A DNA stretch of 32,228 nt from Sulfurimonas sp. (GCF_019429335.1 NZ_JAHYJB010000018.1:1-32228), one strand, 5' to 3'; numbered from the stretch's first letter, positions 22,493 through 30,705 are shown. The notes: generated from the sequence alone by a model not told the origin. Made by a program: numbers and translations.

Positions 22493-23056
22493 ATGACAAT
22501 CTACATACACGGTTTTGGCGGCAGCGGATGCGGTGTCAAGGCAAATCTATTTCGCACATACTTCAAGAGCATAAACCAGCCCTTTATCGCTCCGTCTCTC
22601 TCATATGTTCCGTATCTGGCTCTAAAAACTTTAGAGGAGATGATAGAGTCTTATAGTGGAAATGTAAACCTTGTAGGCTCCTCTTTGGGCGGTTTTTACG
22701 CTATATATTTGGCGCAGAAGTATGATGTAAAAACGGTGCTAATAAACCCGTCTGTAAAGCCTGATGAGACGTTAAAACAACTTCTAGGCATGGCGCCTAA
22801 TTTTTACGATAACACCATTTTTGAGTGGAGCGAGGCGCATATTGAGATGCTAAAAGATTACAGAGCCGAAGCAAAAAAGCAGGAGAACTTCTTTGTGTTG
22901 CTTAAAAAAGGTGATAATTTTCTTGATTACAGAGAGGCTGTAGATAAGCTGCCTCACGCCAGATATATCATAGAAGAGGGTGGCAGTCACAGTTTTGAGA
23001 ACATTGAGCAATATTTTGATGATATAAAAAGATATTTTTTCGCAGGCGGACGTTAG
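22493..23056 (+). CDS. yqiA: YqiA-like alpha/beta-hydrolase esterase
   Basis: The 187-residue protein belongs to the small YqiA/UPF0227 esterase family. The oxyanion segment IYIHGFGGSG starts the protein and the nucleophile is S64 in GSSLGG. The acid lies in KKGDNFLDYREAV (D141 or D145) and the catalytic His is H166 in GGSHSFE. E. coli YqiA hydrolyses short acyl esters, but the natural substrate is unknown. It ends one base before the next gene, so the two are co-transcribed. Confidence 0.88.
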   Translation: MTIYIHGFGGSGCGVKANLFRTYFKSINQPFIAPSLSYVPYLALKTLEEMIESYSGNVNLVGSSLGGFYAIYLAQKYDVKTVLINPSVKPDETLKQLLGMAPNFYDNTIFEWSEAHIEMLKDYRAEAKKQENFFVLLKKGDNFLDYREAVDKLPHARYIIEEGGSHSFENIEQYFDDIKRYFFAGGR

Positions 23057-23057
23057 C

Positions 23058-23975
23058 ATGGCATTTGATTTAAAAAACAAGCTTGTAGTTGCGGTTAGTT
23101 CAAGAGCACTTTTTGATTTGGAGACTGAAAATAAGGTTTTTGAAGAGAAGGGTTTGGACGAGTACTACAAGTATCAGCTTGAAAATGAGAACAAAGAGCT
23201 CGATAAAGGTACCGGTTTTAGGCTTATAGAGAATCTTTTAAAGATAAACAACTATTTCAGCAAAGATGAGAGGCAGGTCGAGGTTATTGTTCTTTCAAAA
23301 AATAACGCTGCAACAAGTCTTAGAATCACAAACGCCATCAATCGATACAACCTTGAGATAGTCCGTTCAGGCTGGACGAGCGGTAGCAATATCTCTGCAT
23401 ATCTTGACGCTTTTAAAGTTGATCTGTTTCTCTCGGCAGATGATGATGATGTCGTAAATGCCCTGCAAAACGGCGTGGCGGCGGCAAAAATACTTCCATC
23501 TCACAAGGATGTCCACAATTCACTCGGAGACCAGGTACGCATAGCGTTTGACGGCGATGCAGTTCTTTTTTCGGAGGAGTCTGAGCTTATATATAAAAGA
23601 GATGGTTTGGAAGCGTTTATTGAGCATGAGAAGAACAACGCAAACAACCCGATGGAAAAAGGACCCTTTGCAAAGCTTCTGCTGACTATTGCCTCCATTC
23701 AGGAGAAATTTAAAGATAAGAAATCCCCTATTAGAACAGCGCTTATAACGGCCAGAAGCGCTCCGGCTCATGAGAGGGTGATTCACACGCTAAATGCGTG
23801 GGGTGTCAGGATTGACGAGGCGTTTTTCTTGGGTGGAAGCGAGAAGTATGAGATACTAAAGGCGTTTGGCGCAGATATCTTTTTTGATGACCAAGATGTG
23901 CATCTTGATCTCTCATCTTCTGTTGTTCCAAGCGCAAAAGTTATCCACAAGAGCCTTGAAGCCTTAAAAAAGTAG
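23058..23975 (+). CDS. 5'-nucleotidase (cytosolic NT5C1-like family)
   Basis: The 305-residue protein resembles the bacterial 5'-nucleotidases related to animal cytosolic nucleotidase I, which dephosphorylate nucleoside monophosphates. Conserved stretches are LVVAVSSRALFDLE near the N-terminus, the HAD-type IAFDGDAVLFSEESE with the likely catalytic Asp residues, a later TALITARSAPAHERVI loop, and FFLGGSEKYEILKAFGADIFFDDQ. No signal peptide is present. It sits one base after yqiA and shares its transcript. A weak five-pair hairpin just after the stop may end the unit. Confidence 0.85.
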   Translation: MAFDLKNKLVVAVSSRALFDLETENKVFEEKGLDEYYKYQLENENKELDKGTGFRLIENLLKINNYFSKDERQVEVIVLSKNNAATSLRITNAINRYNLEIVRSGWTSGSNISAYLDAFKVDLFLSADDDDVVNALQNGVAAAKILPSHKDVHNSLGDQVRIAFDGDAVLFSEESELIYKRDGLEAFIEHEKNNANNPMEKGPFAKLLLTIASIQEKFKDKKSPIRTALITARSAPAHERVIHTLNAWGVRIDEAFFLGGSEKYEILKAFGADIFFDDQDVHLDLSSSVVPSAKVIHKSLEALKK

Positions 23976-24080
23976 CTCTTAGGGCTGACTTTTGTCTATC
24001 TCAACCCCGCCGTTGACAAATCCAGCGTAGCATTGGCGCTTTTGCATTTTAAGCCTCAAATGTTTGGGTATCTATTATGT

Positions 24081-24086
24081 TATACT
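24081..24086 (+). promoter_or_regulatory. -10 box for the lipoprotein gene
   Basis: TATACT in the context TTATGTTATACTTC lies 28 bases before the ATG at 24114. Confidence 0.4.
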
Positions 24087-24113
24087 TCTTCATTAAAAAA
24101 CGAGGGTTTAAAA

Positions 24114-24674
24114 ATGAAAAAAATTCTATCTGCCGGGCTTCTTCTTCTGATTTTTTCAGGATGTGTTGATAAAAAGAGTGTTTTGCGTATTGACAATGTA
24201 GGTCTGTGTACAAATCCAATGGCTACACTTTATATAAATGATATAAATGTTCAAAACAGTTCTGAGACGTTTAATATCCCTGCTGAGGAGATTAAATCTT
24301 CACTCATAGCTGCGTTAAATGAGACAAACTGTTTTGTGGTCTCCACTGCAAAGATGACAAAAGCGTCGTTAGAGTCAAAAAGTGAGTACATGTTAGATGC
24401 AAAAGTGATACTTTCTCAGGAAAAAGAGGTTGTTGAAAAGAACATCTTTAAGAAGAGCGAGAGTGAACATTTGACGATGGCTATCTCACTTGCAGCCGGC
24501 AACAACGGAAACAAAGTTACAGCAAACGTAAAAAGCGAGCTTTTAATCGATAAGTCAAAATATTTGGGTGTAAAAACAAAATCTGATGTCGAGGGTGATA
24601 ATAAAACAATAGTTAAAAATGCAACTAAGAAAGTTTCAATCGCTCTGAGCGAGGGCTTTTCTAAACTAAAATAG
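24114..24674 (+). CDS. Putative lipoprotein of unknown function
   Basis: The 186-residue precursor has a lipoprotein signal (KK, then a leucine-rich core ending FSGC), with lipidation expected at the Cys of the lipobox. After it comes VDKKSVLRIDNVGLCTNP and a domain of alternating polar and beta segments, including IPAEEIKSSLIAALNETNCFVV and YMLDAKVILSQEKEVV. The pattern recalls lipoproteins that bind partners in the periplasm, but I do not recognise the family. The ATG at 24114 has GAGGG upstream. A longer frame from 24033 would bury the signal peptide and is rejected. It has its own promoter and terminator. Confidence 0.82.
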   Translation: MKKILSAGLLLLIFSGCVDKKSVLRIDNVGLCTNPMATLYINDINVQNSSETFNIPAEEIKSSLIAALNETNCFVVSTAKMTKASLESKSEYMLDAKVILSQEKEVVEKNIFKKSESEHLTMAISLAAGNNGNKVTANVKSELLIDKSKYLGVKTKSDVEGDNKTIVKNATKKVSIALSEGFSKLK

Positions 24675-24700
24675 GGCGCTTAAGCAGCGTCTTGTTTTTT
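24675..24700 (+). terminator. Intrinsic terminator of the lipoprotein gene
   Basis: GGCGCT (24675-24680 read with one G-T pair) pairs with AGCGTC (24686-24691) around TAAGC, and TTGTTTTTT follows. It begins at the last base of the stop codon. Confidence 0.65.
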
Positions 24701-24712
24701 AACATGTAGAAA

Positions 24713-24768
24713 TTGTAAGTGAAGTTTTTGTAAGTTAAGTTGTTGTTGGGAAATAGTTGGGAAAAATA
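24713..24768 (+). repeat. Short imperfect tandem repeats
   Basis: TTGTAAGTGAAG (24713-24724) and TTGTAAGTTAAG (24728-24739) are followed by GTTGGGAAATA (24745-24755) and GTTGGGAAAAATA (24756-24768). They lie between the lipoprotein terminator and the hairpin before csp's end. No function is evident. Confidence 0.5.
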
Positions 24769-24776
24769 TAGGGAGT

Positions 24777-24794
24777 GAGCGGATAAATCCGCTC
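24777..24794. terminator. Hairpin at the end of the cold-shock gene
   Basis: GAGCGGA (24777-24783) and TCCGCTC (24788-24794) form a perfect seven-pair stem with loop TAAA, 11 bases beyond the csp stop. On the minus strand the T run (eight bases) precedes the stem rather than following it, so it is not a canonical terminator. It may still define or protect the mRNA end. Confidence 0.5.
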
Positions 24795-24805
24795 AAAAAA
24801 AAGTC

Positions 24806-25024
24806 TTAGAGAGCTGTTACGTTCTCTGCTTGAGGACCTTTTTCACCTTGACCGATTTCAAAAGTTACCTTTTGACCTTCGTCAAGTGAAACACGACCGT
24901 AGCCAGTGCTGTTGATTTGACGAAAGTGTACGAATACATCCTTACCGCCATTTTCTTGTTCGATAAATCCGAAACCTTTTTCGCCGTTGAACCATTTAAC
25001 AGTTCCGTTTACTAATGCTGCCAT
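24806..25024 (-). CDS. Cold-shock domain protein (CspA family)
   Basis: The 72-residue single-stranded nucleic-acid binding protein works as an RNA chaperone. It has [17 protein letters not shown] with RNP1 (KGFGFIE, 16-22), RNP2 (VFVHF, 30-34) and the C-terminal [17 protein letters not shown]. The length is normal. The ATG at 25024 has AAAGG seven bases upstream. The leader is about 70 bases if transcription starts near 25095, and it carries a small hairpin. Leaders of cold-shock genes often control translation with temperature, but that is not shown here. Confidence 0.96.
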   Translation of the reverse strand: MAALVNGTVKWFNGEKGFGFIEQENGGKDVFVHFRQINSTGYGRVSLDEGQKVTFEIGQGEKGPQAENVTAL

Positions 25025-25048
25025 TGTAATACCTTTGTGTGTGAATAC

Positions 25049-25067
25049 ACCACATTGCTGCGGTGGT
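25049..25067 (-). promoter_or_regulatory. Hairpin in the csp leader
   Basis: ACCAC and GTGGT pair around a nine-base loop, about 25-45 bases upstream of the csp ATG in the predicted leader. The stem is short, so any regulatory role is a guess. Confidence 0.3.
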
Positions 25068-25101
25068 CTAAAATCTAATATGAAGTTTTTCTTTTAGGCA
25101 G

Positions 25102-25107
25102 ATTATA
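25102..25107 (-). promoter_or_regulatory. -10 box for csp
   Basis: TATAAT on the minus strand lies 78 bases before the csp ATG. It sits in the 305-base gap between csp and selD, which also holds the hairpin at 25141-25164 and the selD promoter and is otherwise featureless AT-rich DNA. Confidence 0.5.
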
Positions 25108-25140
25108 CTGTTAACTAGGTCATCAATGTAAAGCAGACTT

Positions 25141-25164
25141 AAAGATGTAATTCGAATCATCTTT
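25141..25164. repeat. Inverted repeat between csp and selD
   Basis: AAAGATG (25141-25147) and CATCTTT (25158-25164) are perfect complements. The loop contains the self-complementary ATTCGAAT (25150-25157). It lies upstream of both divergent genes, where an operator would be, but it could equally be chance. Confidence 0.35.
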
Positions 25165-25289
25165 TATTGAGGGAAGTATAGCTAAATAAAAAGTAAATGT
25201 ATATAGCTGGAGGCAATTCTTTTTAAAGTTGTGTTTTTGTCAGTTTGGCATGAAGTGTAATAAAGATTGAAAACAATGCAAAAGTAGAG

Positions 25290-25295
25290 TAAAAT
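25290..25295 (+). promoter_or_regulatory. -10 box for selD-mnmH
   Basis: TAAAAT in the context AGAGTAAAATTGC lies 35 bases before the selD ATG. TATAAA at 25310-25315 is an alternative but would leave a leader of only about 8-10 bases. AGGAAAAAA just before the ATG is the ribosome site. Confidence 0.3.
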
Positions 25296-25329
25296 TGCAC
25301 AAAGCGAATTATAAAAGATTAGGAAAAAA

Positions 25330-26361
25330 ATGCAAAATATAAAACTAACCGAATATAGTCATGGTGCTGGATGTGGATGTAAAATCTCACCGATGCTTCT
25401 TGATGAGATACTAAAAAGCAACCTCTCGAGTACTTTCTATCCAGAGCTTCTTGTAGGAAACGAACACAAAGATGATGCGGCGGCTTATAATTTGGGCAAC
25501 GGAACTTCAGTTCTCTCAACGACTGATTTTTTTATGCCTATTGTGGATGATGCTTTTACATTCGGGCGAATAGCTGCGACAAACGCACTAAGTGATATTT
25601 ATGCGATGGGCGGGAAGCCTCTTATGGCAATATCTATCTTCGGATGGCCGATTGACAAGTTAAGTGCGGATGTTGCCCGTCAGGTGATTGAGGGAGGGCG
25701 AGCGGCATGTGAAGATGCAGGTATCCCACTTGCAGGCGGACATTCCATAGACTCTCCTGAACCGATTTTTGGGCTTGCAGTGACAGGCATAGTAGATAAC
25801 GCCAACCTTATGAAAAACTCTATGGCACAGGAAGATTGTCTTATATTTTTGACAAAGCCTATCGGTATAGGCATACTCACAACCGCACAAAAGCAAAAAA
25901 AGATAGAAGAGGTTGATATTGATGTGGCGATAGAAGCGATGACAACTCTCAATAAAATCGGTGCAACTTTTGCAAGCTTGAAGAGCGTTGTGACTATGAC
26001 AGATATTACGGGATTTGGCCTTTTGGGGCATTTGAGCGAGGTGTGCGAGGCAAGCGAAATAAGTGCAAACGTATGGTTTGAGAAAGTTCCGCTTTTGAAA
26101 AATGTTGAAAAATACAGAGCTTTAGGCTGCATACCAGGCGGTTCTCGCAAAAACTTTATGAGTTATGGGCATAAAATCTCTCAAATGAGAGAACAACAAA
26201 GAGAGATACTATGCGATGCTCAAACTTCAGGAGGACTTCTTGTTTTTGTCAAAAAAGATGGTTTGGAGGAGTTTTATGAAGCAGTGCGTCAAGCAGGCAT
26301 GAATCTTGAGGCGATTGGCGAAACGGTGGCACGCAAAAAACATCTGGTAGAGGTTTTGTAG
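25330..26361 (+). CDS. selD: Selenide, water dikinase (selenophosphate synthetase)
   Basis: SelD makes selenophosphate from selenide and ATP, the selenium donor for selenocysteine and 2-selenouridine. The 343-residue protein starts with the glycine-rich loop YSHGAGCGCKISP. The catalytic position is Cys (TGT, C15), not selenocysteine, and K18 follows. Further conserved parts are STTDFFMPIVDDAFTFGRIAATNALSDIYAMGG, AGGHSIDSPEPIFGLAVTG, TDITGFGLLGHL and DAQTSGGLL. Its stop directly abuts the GTG of mnmH, so the pair is co-transcribed and probably coupled. No selA, selB or selC is in the window. Confidence 0.97.
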   Translation: MQNIKLTEYSHGAGCGCKISPMLLDEILKSNLSSTFYPELLVGNEHKDDAAAYNLGNGTSVLSTTDFFMPIVDDAFTFGRIAATNALSDIYAMGGKPLMAISIFGWPIDKLSADVARQVIEGGRAACEDAGIPLAGGHSIDSPEPIFGLAVTGIVDNANLMKNSMAQEDCLIFLTKPIGIGILTTAQKQKKIEEVDIDVAIEAMTTLNKIGATFASLKSVVTMTDITGFGLLGHLSEVCEASEISANVWFEKVPLLKNVEKYRALGCIPGGSRKNFMSYGHKISQMREQQREILCDAQTSGGLLVFVKKDGLEEFYEAVRQAGMNLEAIGETVARKKHLVEVL

Positions 26362-27450
26362 GTGTTAGAGTTTTACGATGATTTTAGGTCCATTGTCTTA
26401 AATAAAACTCCGCTTATAGATGTGCGCGCACCAGTCGAGTTTAAAAAAGGGGCATTTCTAAATGCCGTAAATCTCCCTATAATGAGTGATGAAGAGCGAC
26501 ATTTGGTAGGTATATGCTATAAAAACAAGGGCAATGCAAAGGCGATAGAACTCGGTCATAAGCTGGTAAGCGGAGATATAAAAGAGCAGCGTGTGCAGGC
26601 ATGGCTTGATTTTATGGATGCAAATCCAGAAGCGCTTCTCTACTGTTTTAGAGGCGGACAGCGCTCGAAAATAGCACAACAGTGGATTAGCGAGAGCGGC
26701 AGAGAGATAATACGCTTAAAAGGCGGCTACAAGGCGTTTAGAGGCTATTTGTTGCGTGAGCTTGAGGATTCTTGTAAACGTTTTAAACCAATAATTCTTG
26801 GCGGAAGAACCGGTTCGGGAAAGACAATAGAACTTAGAAAGATGCAAAACGCAATAGACCTTGAAGGGCTTGCAAACCACAGGGGCTCCTCTTTCGGACA
26901 GAGAATTACGCCGCAAACCTCACAGATAAATTTTGAGAACAACTTGATATATCAGCTCATTCAAAAGATTGAAGAGGGGTTTAAACATCTTGTTTTTGAG
27001 GACGAGGGAAGGCATATAGGCGGTGTTTTTATGCCTGATAGTTTTTTATCCATAATGTCAGAGGCGCCTCTTGTAATTCTTGACACTCCAATAGAAGAGA
27101 GAATAGATATAACGCTAAACGAGTATGTAATAGAGGCTCAAAAAAGCTATGAGAGCGCTGGTGTTGAGAATCCGCTTGCTGCATGGCAACAGAGTATTGA
27201 GAGCGCCATGTTTCGTATAATTAGAAGACTTGGGAATCAGAAGCACGGCGAACTTACTAAAATCTTTGAAGATGCTTTGCAAAAACAGCAAGATGATGGC
27301 TCGTTTGATGGGTATAGAGAGTGGGTTGAGTATCTTCTTGTTCAGTATTACGACCCGATGTATGACTATCAGATACAAAAGCGTTCCGAGCAGATAGCTT
27401 TTAGAGGAGATGCCAAAGAGGTTCATAAGTATATAAAGAGCGCTACATAA
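26362..27450 (+). CDS. mnmH: tRNA 2-selenouridine synthase
   Basis: MnmH (SelU, YbbB) replaces sulfur with selenium at the wobble 2-thiouridine of tRNAs for Lys, Glu and Gln, using selenophosphate. The 362-residue protein has an N-terminal rhodanese domain with catalytic Cys C95 (YCFRGGQRS) and a P-loop domain with GGRTGSGKT (147-155). [10 protein letters not shown] and [11 protein letters not shown] also match the family. The start is a GTG at 26362 immediately after the selD stop, with AGAGG eight bases upstream. Linkage to selD gives the full route to 2-selenouridine. The 3' end overlaps the convergent channel gene by eight bases. Confidence 0.96.
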   Translation: MLEFYDDFRSIVLNKTPLIDVRAPVEFKKGAFLNAVNLPIMSDEERHLVGICYKNKGNAKAIELGHKLVSGDIKEQRVQAWLDFMDANPEALLYCFRGGQRSKIAQQWISESGREIIRLKGGYKAFRGYLLRELEDSCKRFKPIILGGRTGSGKTIELRKMQNAIDLEGLANHRGSSFGQRITPQTSQINFENNLIYQLIQKIEEGFKHLVFEDEGRHIGGVFMPDSFLSIMSEAPLVILDTPIEERIDITLNEYVIEAQKSYESAGVENPLAAWQQSIESAMFRIIRRLGNQKHGELTKIFEDALQKQQDDGSFDGYREWVEYLLVQYYDPMYDYQIQKRSEQIAFRGDAKEVHKYIKSAT

Positions 27451-28627
27451 CTCCGAACTCTCCAGATGGTTCTTGATATAGTTTGAGGTCAAACTCTTTT
27501 AAGGCGACAAGAAGATGGTCAAAAATATCTGACTGTATATCTTCATACTCCGCCCACTTGTTTTTGTTGCTAAAAGCGTAGATTTCAAGAGGAACTCCTT
27601 TTGAAGTCGGCTGCAGTTGTCTGACTAAAAATGTAAAATTTTTGCTGTCTATGTTTTCACTGGCTTGCAAATATCTCTTCACGTACTCTCTAAAAGTTCC
27701 TATATTTGTTAATTTTCTTTTGTTTAGGGTTATCTCATCGGTAGTGTCTACCAATTTTTGTTTCTCTTGAAGATAATCTCTTATAATCTCTATTTTGTTT
27801 AGCTTCTCCAAGAGCTGAGGATTGCAGAATTTTATTGAGTTTACATCTATAAAAAGAGCTCTTTTTATACGTCTGCCGCCGCTATCACTCATCCCGCGCC
27901 AGTTCTTAAAGGAGTTCTCCATAAACTTGTAAGTAGGGATTGTAACAATGGTTTTATCCCAGTTTTGCACCTTTACTGAGTGAAGAGCGATGTCTATGAC
28001 CTCTCCGTCTGCTCCAAAATTAGGAGCTTCTATCCAATCACCGACTTTAAAGAGGTCGTTTGCTACAATCTGTACACTTGCAACAAGGGATAGTATTGTA
28101 TCTTTAAATATAAACATTAAAACAGCTGTAAAAGCACCCACACCGCTTAGAACTCCCCATGGAGAAACACCCATTAAAAGACATACGGCGATGATAAAAC
28201 CTAAAATATATACAAACATCTTTAAAAGCTGAATATACCCTTTTATAGGCTTATCTTTTGATACTTCAAGAGAGTTGTATATCTCTAAAAGGGCAGATAG
28301 AAACTTGTCTATGCTTTTTATAATTACAATAGTTATCCAAAAACTGATGATTTGCAACAGCGCGTCTTGCATATATTGCGGATACATGCTCAAGAAGTAG
28401 AGAATTACAAGCGGTGGAACAAGGTGGGCAAGCTGTTCAAAAAAACCTACCTTTATGAAATTGTCGTCCCAAGTAGACTTTGTTTTAAATATCAGTTTGT
28501 GGATGATTTTTACAATATACTTTTTGGATATAAAGTAGGCGACAATTGATACAATTAGGCTCACTCCTATGACACCAAAGAGCTTTAAAAGAGCCTCAAA
28601 ATCAATACTTTCGATGATATTTTGCAT
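27443..28627 (-). CDS. MscS-family mechanosensitive channel (YbdG-like)
   Basis: The 394-residue inner-membrane protein has five or so membrane segments (about 15-35, 67-85, 90-108, 130-155 and 158-180). The pore-lining helix is [26 protein letters not shown]. Next comes the MscS beta-domain ([62 protein letters not shown]). The last motif is typical of YbdG, a miniconductance channel that protects against osmotic downshock. The ATG at 28627 has AGGAA upstream. It stands alone and overlaps mnmH tail to tail. Confidence 0.92.
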   Translation of the reverse strand: MQNIIESIDFEALLKLFGVIGVSLIVSIVAYFISKKYIVKIIHKLIFKTKSTWDDNFIKVGFFEQLAHLVPPLVILYFLSMYPQYMQDALLQIISFWITIVIIKSIDKFLSALLEIYNSLEVSKDKPIKGYIQLLKMFVYILGFIIAVCLLMGVSPWGVLSGVGAFTAVLMFIFKDTILSLVASVQIVANDLFKVGDWIEAPNFGADGEVIDIALHSVKVQNWDKTIVTIPTYKFMENSFKNWRGMSDSGGRRIKRALFIDVNSIKFCNPQLLEKLNKIEIIRDYLQEKQKLVDTTDEITLNKRKLTNIGTFREYVKRYLQASENIDSKNFTFLVRQLQPTSKGVPLEIYAFSNKNKWAEYEDIQSDIFDHLLVALKEFDLKLYQEPSGEFGVM

Positions 28628-28670
28628 CTATATTCCTGTTTAAAAGAGTTATGAGTGGAATTCTAGCATA

Positions 28671-29123
28671 TTAATTGTTTTGCTTTGACTCACAGCACTT
28701 TTTATACTTTTTACCGCTACCGCAAGGACATCGCTTATTGCGCTCTATTTTAGAGTTATATATTTTGCCGTCTCTGTATAGCCACGCTCCGTCTTCATAG
28801 ATAAAATTGCTCTTTTCATGCTGAACTTTTGCACCGTTTGCATCTCTGTAATAAGCCTTAAATTCAACAATATTTTTTTCTACATGTAGAATTTCAAGAC
28901 CGAGCCATTTTACGCTTTTTGCATACTCTCCTATGAGTTCTAAATCATCCTCATATCTGTTCTCTTTTGCAGTTGTTCTTACAATGTAGCCGCCATCGCC
29001 GAGCACATATGCGCTGTATCTGCTTCTCATAAGCTCTAATGCGCTTGATGGCTTTGAAACACCGCTTAGATATGATTCGCAACACTCGCTAAACTCTTTT
29101 TTGCTGCCACAGTAACACTCCAT
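28671..29123 (-). CDS. ychJ: YchJ-family protein with two SEC-C zinc motifs
   Basis: The 150-residue protein starts with one SEC-C-type motif (CYCGSKKEFSECC) and ends with a second (CPCGSGKKYKKCC). Both bind zinc through the same Cys pattern as the SecA C-terminus. Between them is the YchJ core (ALELMRSRYSAYVLGDGGYIVRTT, then a cystatin/NTF2-like fold with VEFKAYYRDANGAKVQHEKSNF). The function is unknown, although SEC-C motifs often contact SecB or ribosomes. The ATG at 29123 has GAGAG upstream. It lies 43 bases behind the channel gene on the same strand, and their order suggests possible read-through. Confidence 0.9.
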   Translation of the reverse strand: MECYCGSKKEFSECCESYLSGVSKPSSALELMRSRYSAYVLGDGGYIVRTTAKENRYEDDLELIGEYAKSVKWLGLEILHVEKNIVEFKAYYRDANGAKVQHEKSNFIYEDGAWLYRDGKIYNSKIERNKRCPCGSGKKYKKCCESKQNN

Positions 29124-29176
29124 AGAGACTCTCTTGTTATTAAATAGTTGTTATAGTTTTGAAAGTATATACAATG

Positions 29177-29296
29177 TTACGCACCAAAACAAACTGGTCC
29201 GTTTTAGCGGCAGGGACAAATGTCCCTGCAACCCCCTAAAGCTACCCCTATCTCTCTGATAGGGGAGAATAACTGTTTTTTTTCAAATGTGCGTAA
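29177..29296. repeat. 120-base element with terminal inverted repeats and two internal hairpins
   Basis: TTACGCAC (29177-29184) and GTGCGTAA (29289-29296) are perfect terminal inverted repeats. Inside, GCAGGGACA (29210-29218) pairs with TGTCCCTGC (29221-29229), and CCCCTATC (29245-29252) pairs with GATAGGGG (29258-29265). It is clearly GC-richer than its surroundings and carries no ORF. No target-site duplication is visible. It resembles a MITE or other dispersed non-coding repeat, and no second copy lies in this window. The 209-base gap it occupies is between divergent genes. Confidence 0.5.
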
Positions 29297-29304
29297 GGTC
29301 ACGG

Positions 29305-29310
29305 TATACT
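29305..29310 (+). promoter_or_regulatory. -10 box for the nitroreductase gene
   Basis: TATACT lies 28 bases before the ATG. AAGGAG at 29320-29325 is a strong ribosome site seven bases from the start. The box sits nine bases outside the inverted-repeat element. Confidence 0.4.
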
Positions 29311-29332
29311 ATAAAAAATAAGGAGTCATACA

Positions 29333-29962
29333 ATGAGTAAAACATTTAATGAGGCGATGGATTTTAGACATGCGTGCAAACTTTTTGACGAGAATAAGAA
29401 GATATCCGACAAGGATATAAGAGAGATACTCGAAGCAGGGCGAAAATCGCCATCATCATTTGGCATGGAGCCGTGGAAGTTTTTGGTTATCACAAATGAG
29501 GAGCTAAAGGCTAAAATCAGACCTTACTGCTGGAATCAACCGCAAATTACATCTTGCTCTCACTTAGTTGTAGTTTTGGCTGCGATAGAGAGTGTCAAAG
29601 TAGAATCAGGCATACCCGCAAAGAGATTTTTGCGTCGAGAAATGCCAAAAGAGAAGCTTGATTTTTACATAGATTTGTATGCAAAACATCTTCAAAAAAC
29701 TCTTGAGTGTGATGAAAATATACTTTGTTGGACTGCAAGACAGACCTATATCGCTGCGGCAAATATGATGACGTGCGCTGCAACGCTAGGCATCGACAGC
29801 TGCCCTATTGAGGGGCTTGAGAAGGAGAATGTAGAGAGAGTTTTAAATCTTGACACTAAAAAATATCAGCTCTCCTTGATACTGCCGTTTGGGTACAGAG
29901 TGGATGAGCAATCGTCTCAGTTGAGACTAGATTTTGATGAAGTGGTAGAGTTTATAAATTAG
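29333..29962 (+). CDS. Nitroreductase-family NAD(P)H oxidoreductase
   Basis: The 209-residue flavoenzyme belongs to the NfsB-like nitroreductases, which bind FMN and reduce nitro compounds or quinones with NAD(P)H. Visible family parts are FRHACKLFDENKKISDKDIREILEAGRKSPSSFGMEPWKFLVI (FMN-binding Arg and Ser-rich loop), ARQTYIAAANMMTCAATLGIDSCPIEG and a C-terminal ILPFGYR. The physiological substrate is unknown. The stop overlaps the end of the convergent EEP gene by four bases. Confidence 0.92.
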   Translation: MSKTFNEAMDFRHACKLFDENKKISDKDIREILEAGRKSPSSFGMEPWKFLVITNEELKAKIRPYCWNQPQITSCSHLVVVLAAIESVKVESGIPAKRFLRREMPKEKLDFYIDLYAKHLQKTLECDENILCWTARQTYIAAANMMTCAATLGIDSCPIEGLEKENVERVLNLDTKKYQLSLILPFGYRVDEQSSQLRLDFDEVVEFIN

Positions 29963-30690
29963 CGTTTGAACTTAGCGATAATCGGGTTATGGTCTGATAT
30001 CTTTTTGCTGTCTATGACGGTTGAGAATGTCAGCTCCAAACCTCTATAAAAGATATAATCAAGCGAGTTTGAAAAAATCTTTTTTATATCCTTTTCGCTC
30101 TCAAACCCCACTTTTTTTAACTCTAAATCATTGCTGAACTCGTTTAGATACTGAACTCTTTTTAGGTTCCATGTGTTGAAATCTCCCGCAACTATCATAG
30201 CTCCGCCGTGTGATTTGATGCTCATGTATATATTGTTAAGCTCATGTTTAAAATCACTGCTATGCACAAAATTTATGGCATGCAGATTTACTATAAGAAG
30301 CGTCTCTTCGTCCGAGATTTTATGATGTGTAATAAGCGAAATCTTGTGTGTAGCGCATCGCAATTCACGCTTTTTTGTAAGCAGTGATAGTTCGTTGTGG
30401 CATGAGCTCTTAAAGGCGCTCAAAACTCCGAAAATATGTTTTTTTGTCTCAATATTTGGCGATAAAACATAGGAGTACTCATGAAGCTCAAGCTCATGAG
30501 AGAGACTTTTTTTTACCTCTTGCAGAAGCAAAATATCCAAATCGTACTTTTTTATAAGAGTGTTTACAAAATCTTTGTAAGAGCTCTTAAGTGTAAGTTT
30601 TGCGACATTCCAGCAAAGAATTGAAAACTCGCTCTCAAGCTCTGTTTCTTGATGTTTTAGTGATTTTACAAAACTGTTTGGTTTGAACAT
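29959..30690 (-). CDS. Endonuclease/exonuclease/phosphatase-family protein
   Basis: The 243-residue protein has the full set of EEP motifs: ILCWNVAK (metal-binding Asn), ILLLQEVK (catalytic Glu), LIVNLHAINF, VAGDFNTWN (Asp-Asn pair), SLDYIFYRG and SDHNPIIA (final Asp-His). Members cut nucleic acids, phospholipids or inositol phosphates; the substrate here is unknown. No signal peptide is seen. It follows the cardiolipin synthase gene by 15 bases, so it is probably in that operon, and a phospholipid-related role is possible. The ATG at 30690 has no clear ribosome site. Confidence 0.9.
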   Translation of the reverse strand: MFKPNSFVKSLKHQETELESEFSILCWNVAKLTLKSSYKDFVNTLIKKYDLDILLLQEVKKSLSHELELHEYSYVLSPNIETKKHIFGVLSAFKSSCHNELSLLTKKRELRCATHKISLITHHKISDEETLLIVNLHAINFVHSSDFKHELNNIYMSIKSHGGAMIVAGDFNTWNLKRVQYLNEFSNDLELKKVGFESEKDIKKIFSNSLDYIFYRGLELTFSTVIDSKKISDHNPIIAKFKR

Positions 30691-30705
30691 ATTATAGCTT
30701 TGGCA

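Noticed and set aside
23941-23949. TTATCCACA, a perfect E. coli-type DnaA box
   Set aside because: It is a single copy inside the coding region of the 5'-nucleotidase gene, with no cluster of boxes, no AT-rich unwinding element and no dnaA or dnaN nearby, so it is not evidence of an origin.
25369-25380. Possible selenocysteine codon in selD
   Set aside because: The codons at the catalytic loop are both TGT, so the enzyme is the Cys form and no UGA is present.
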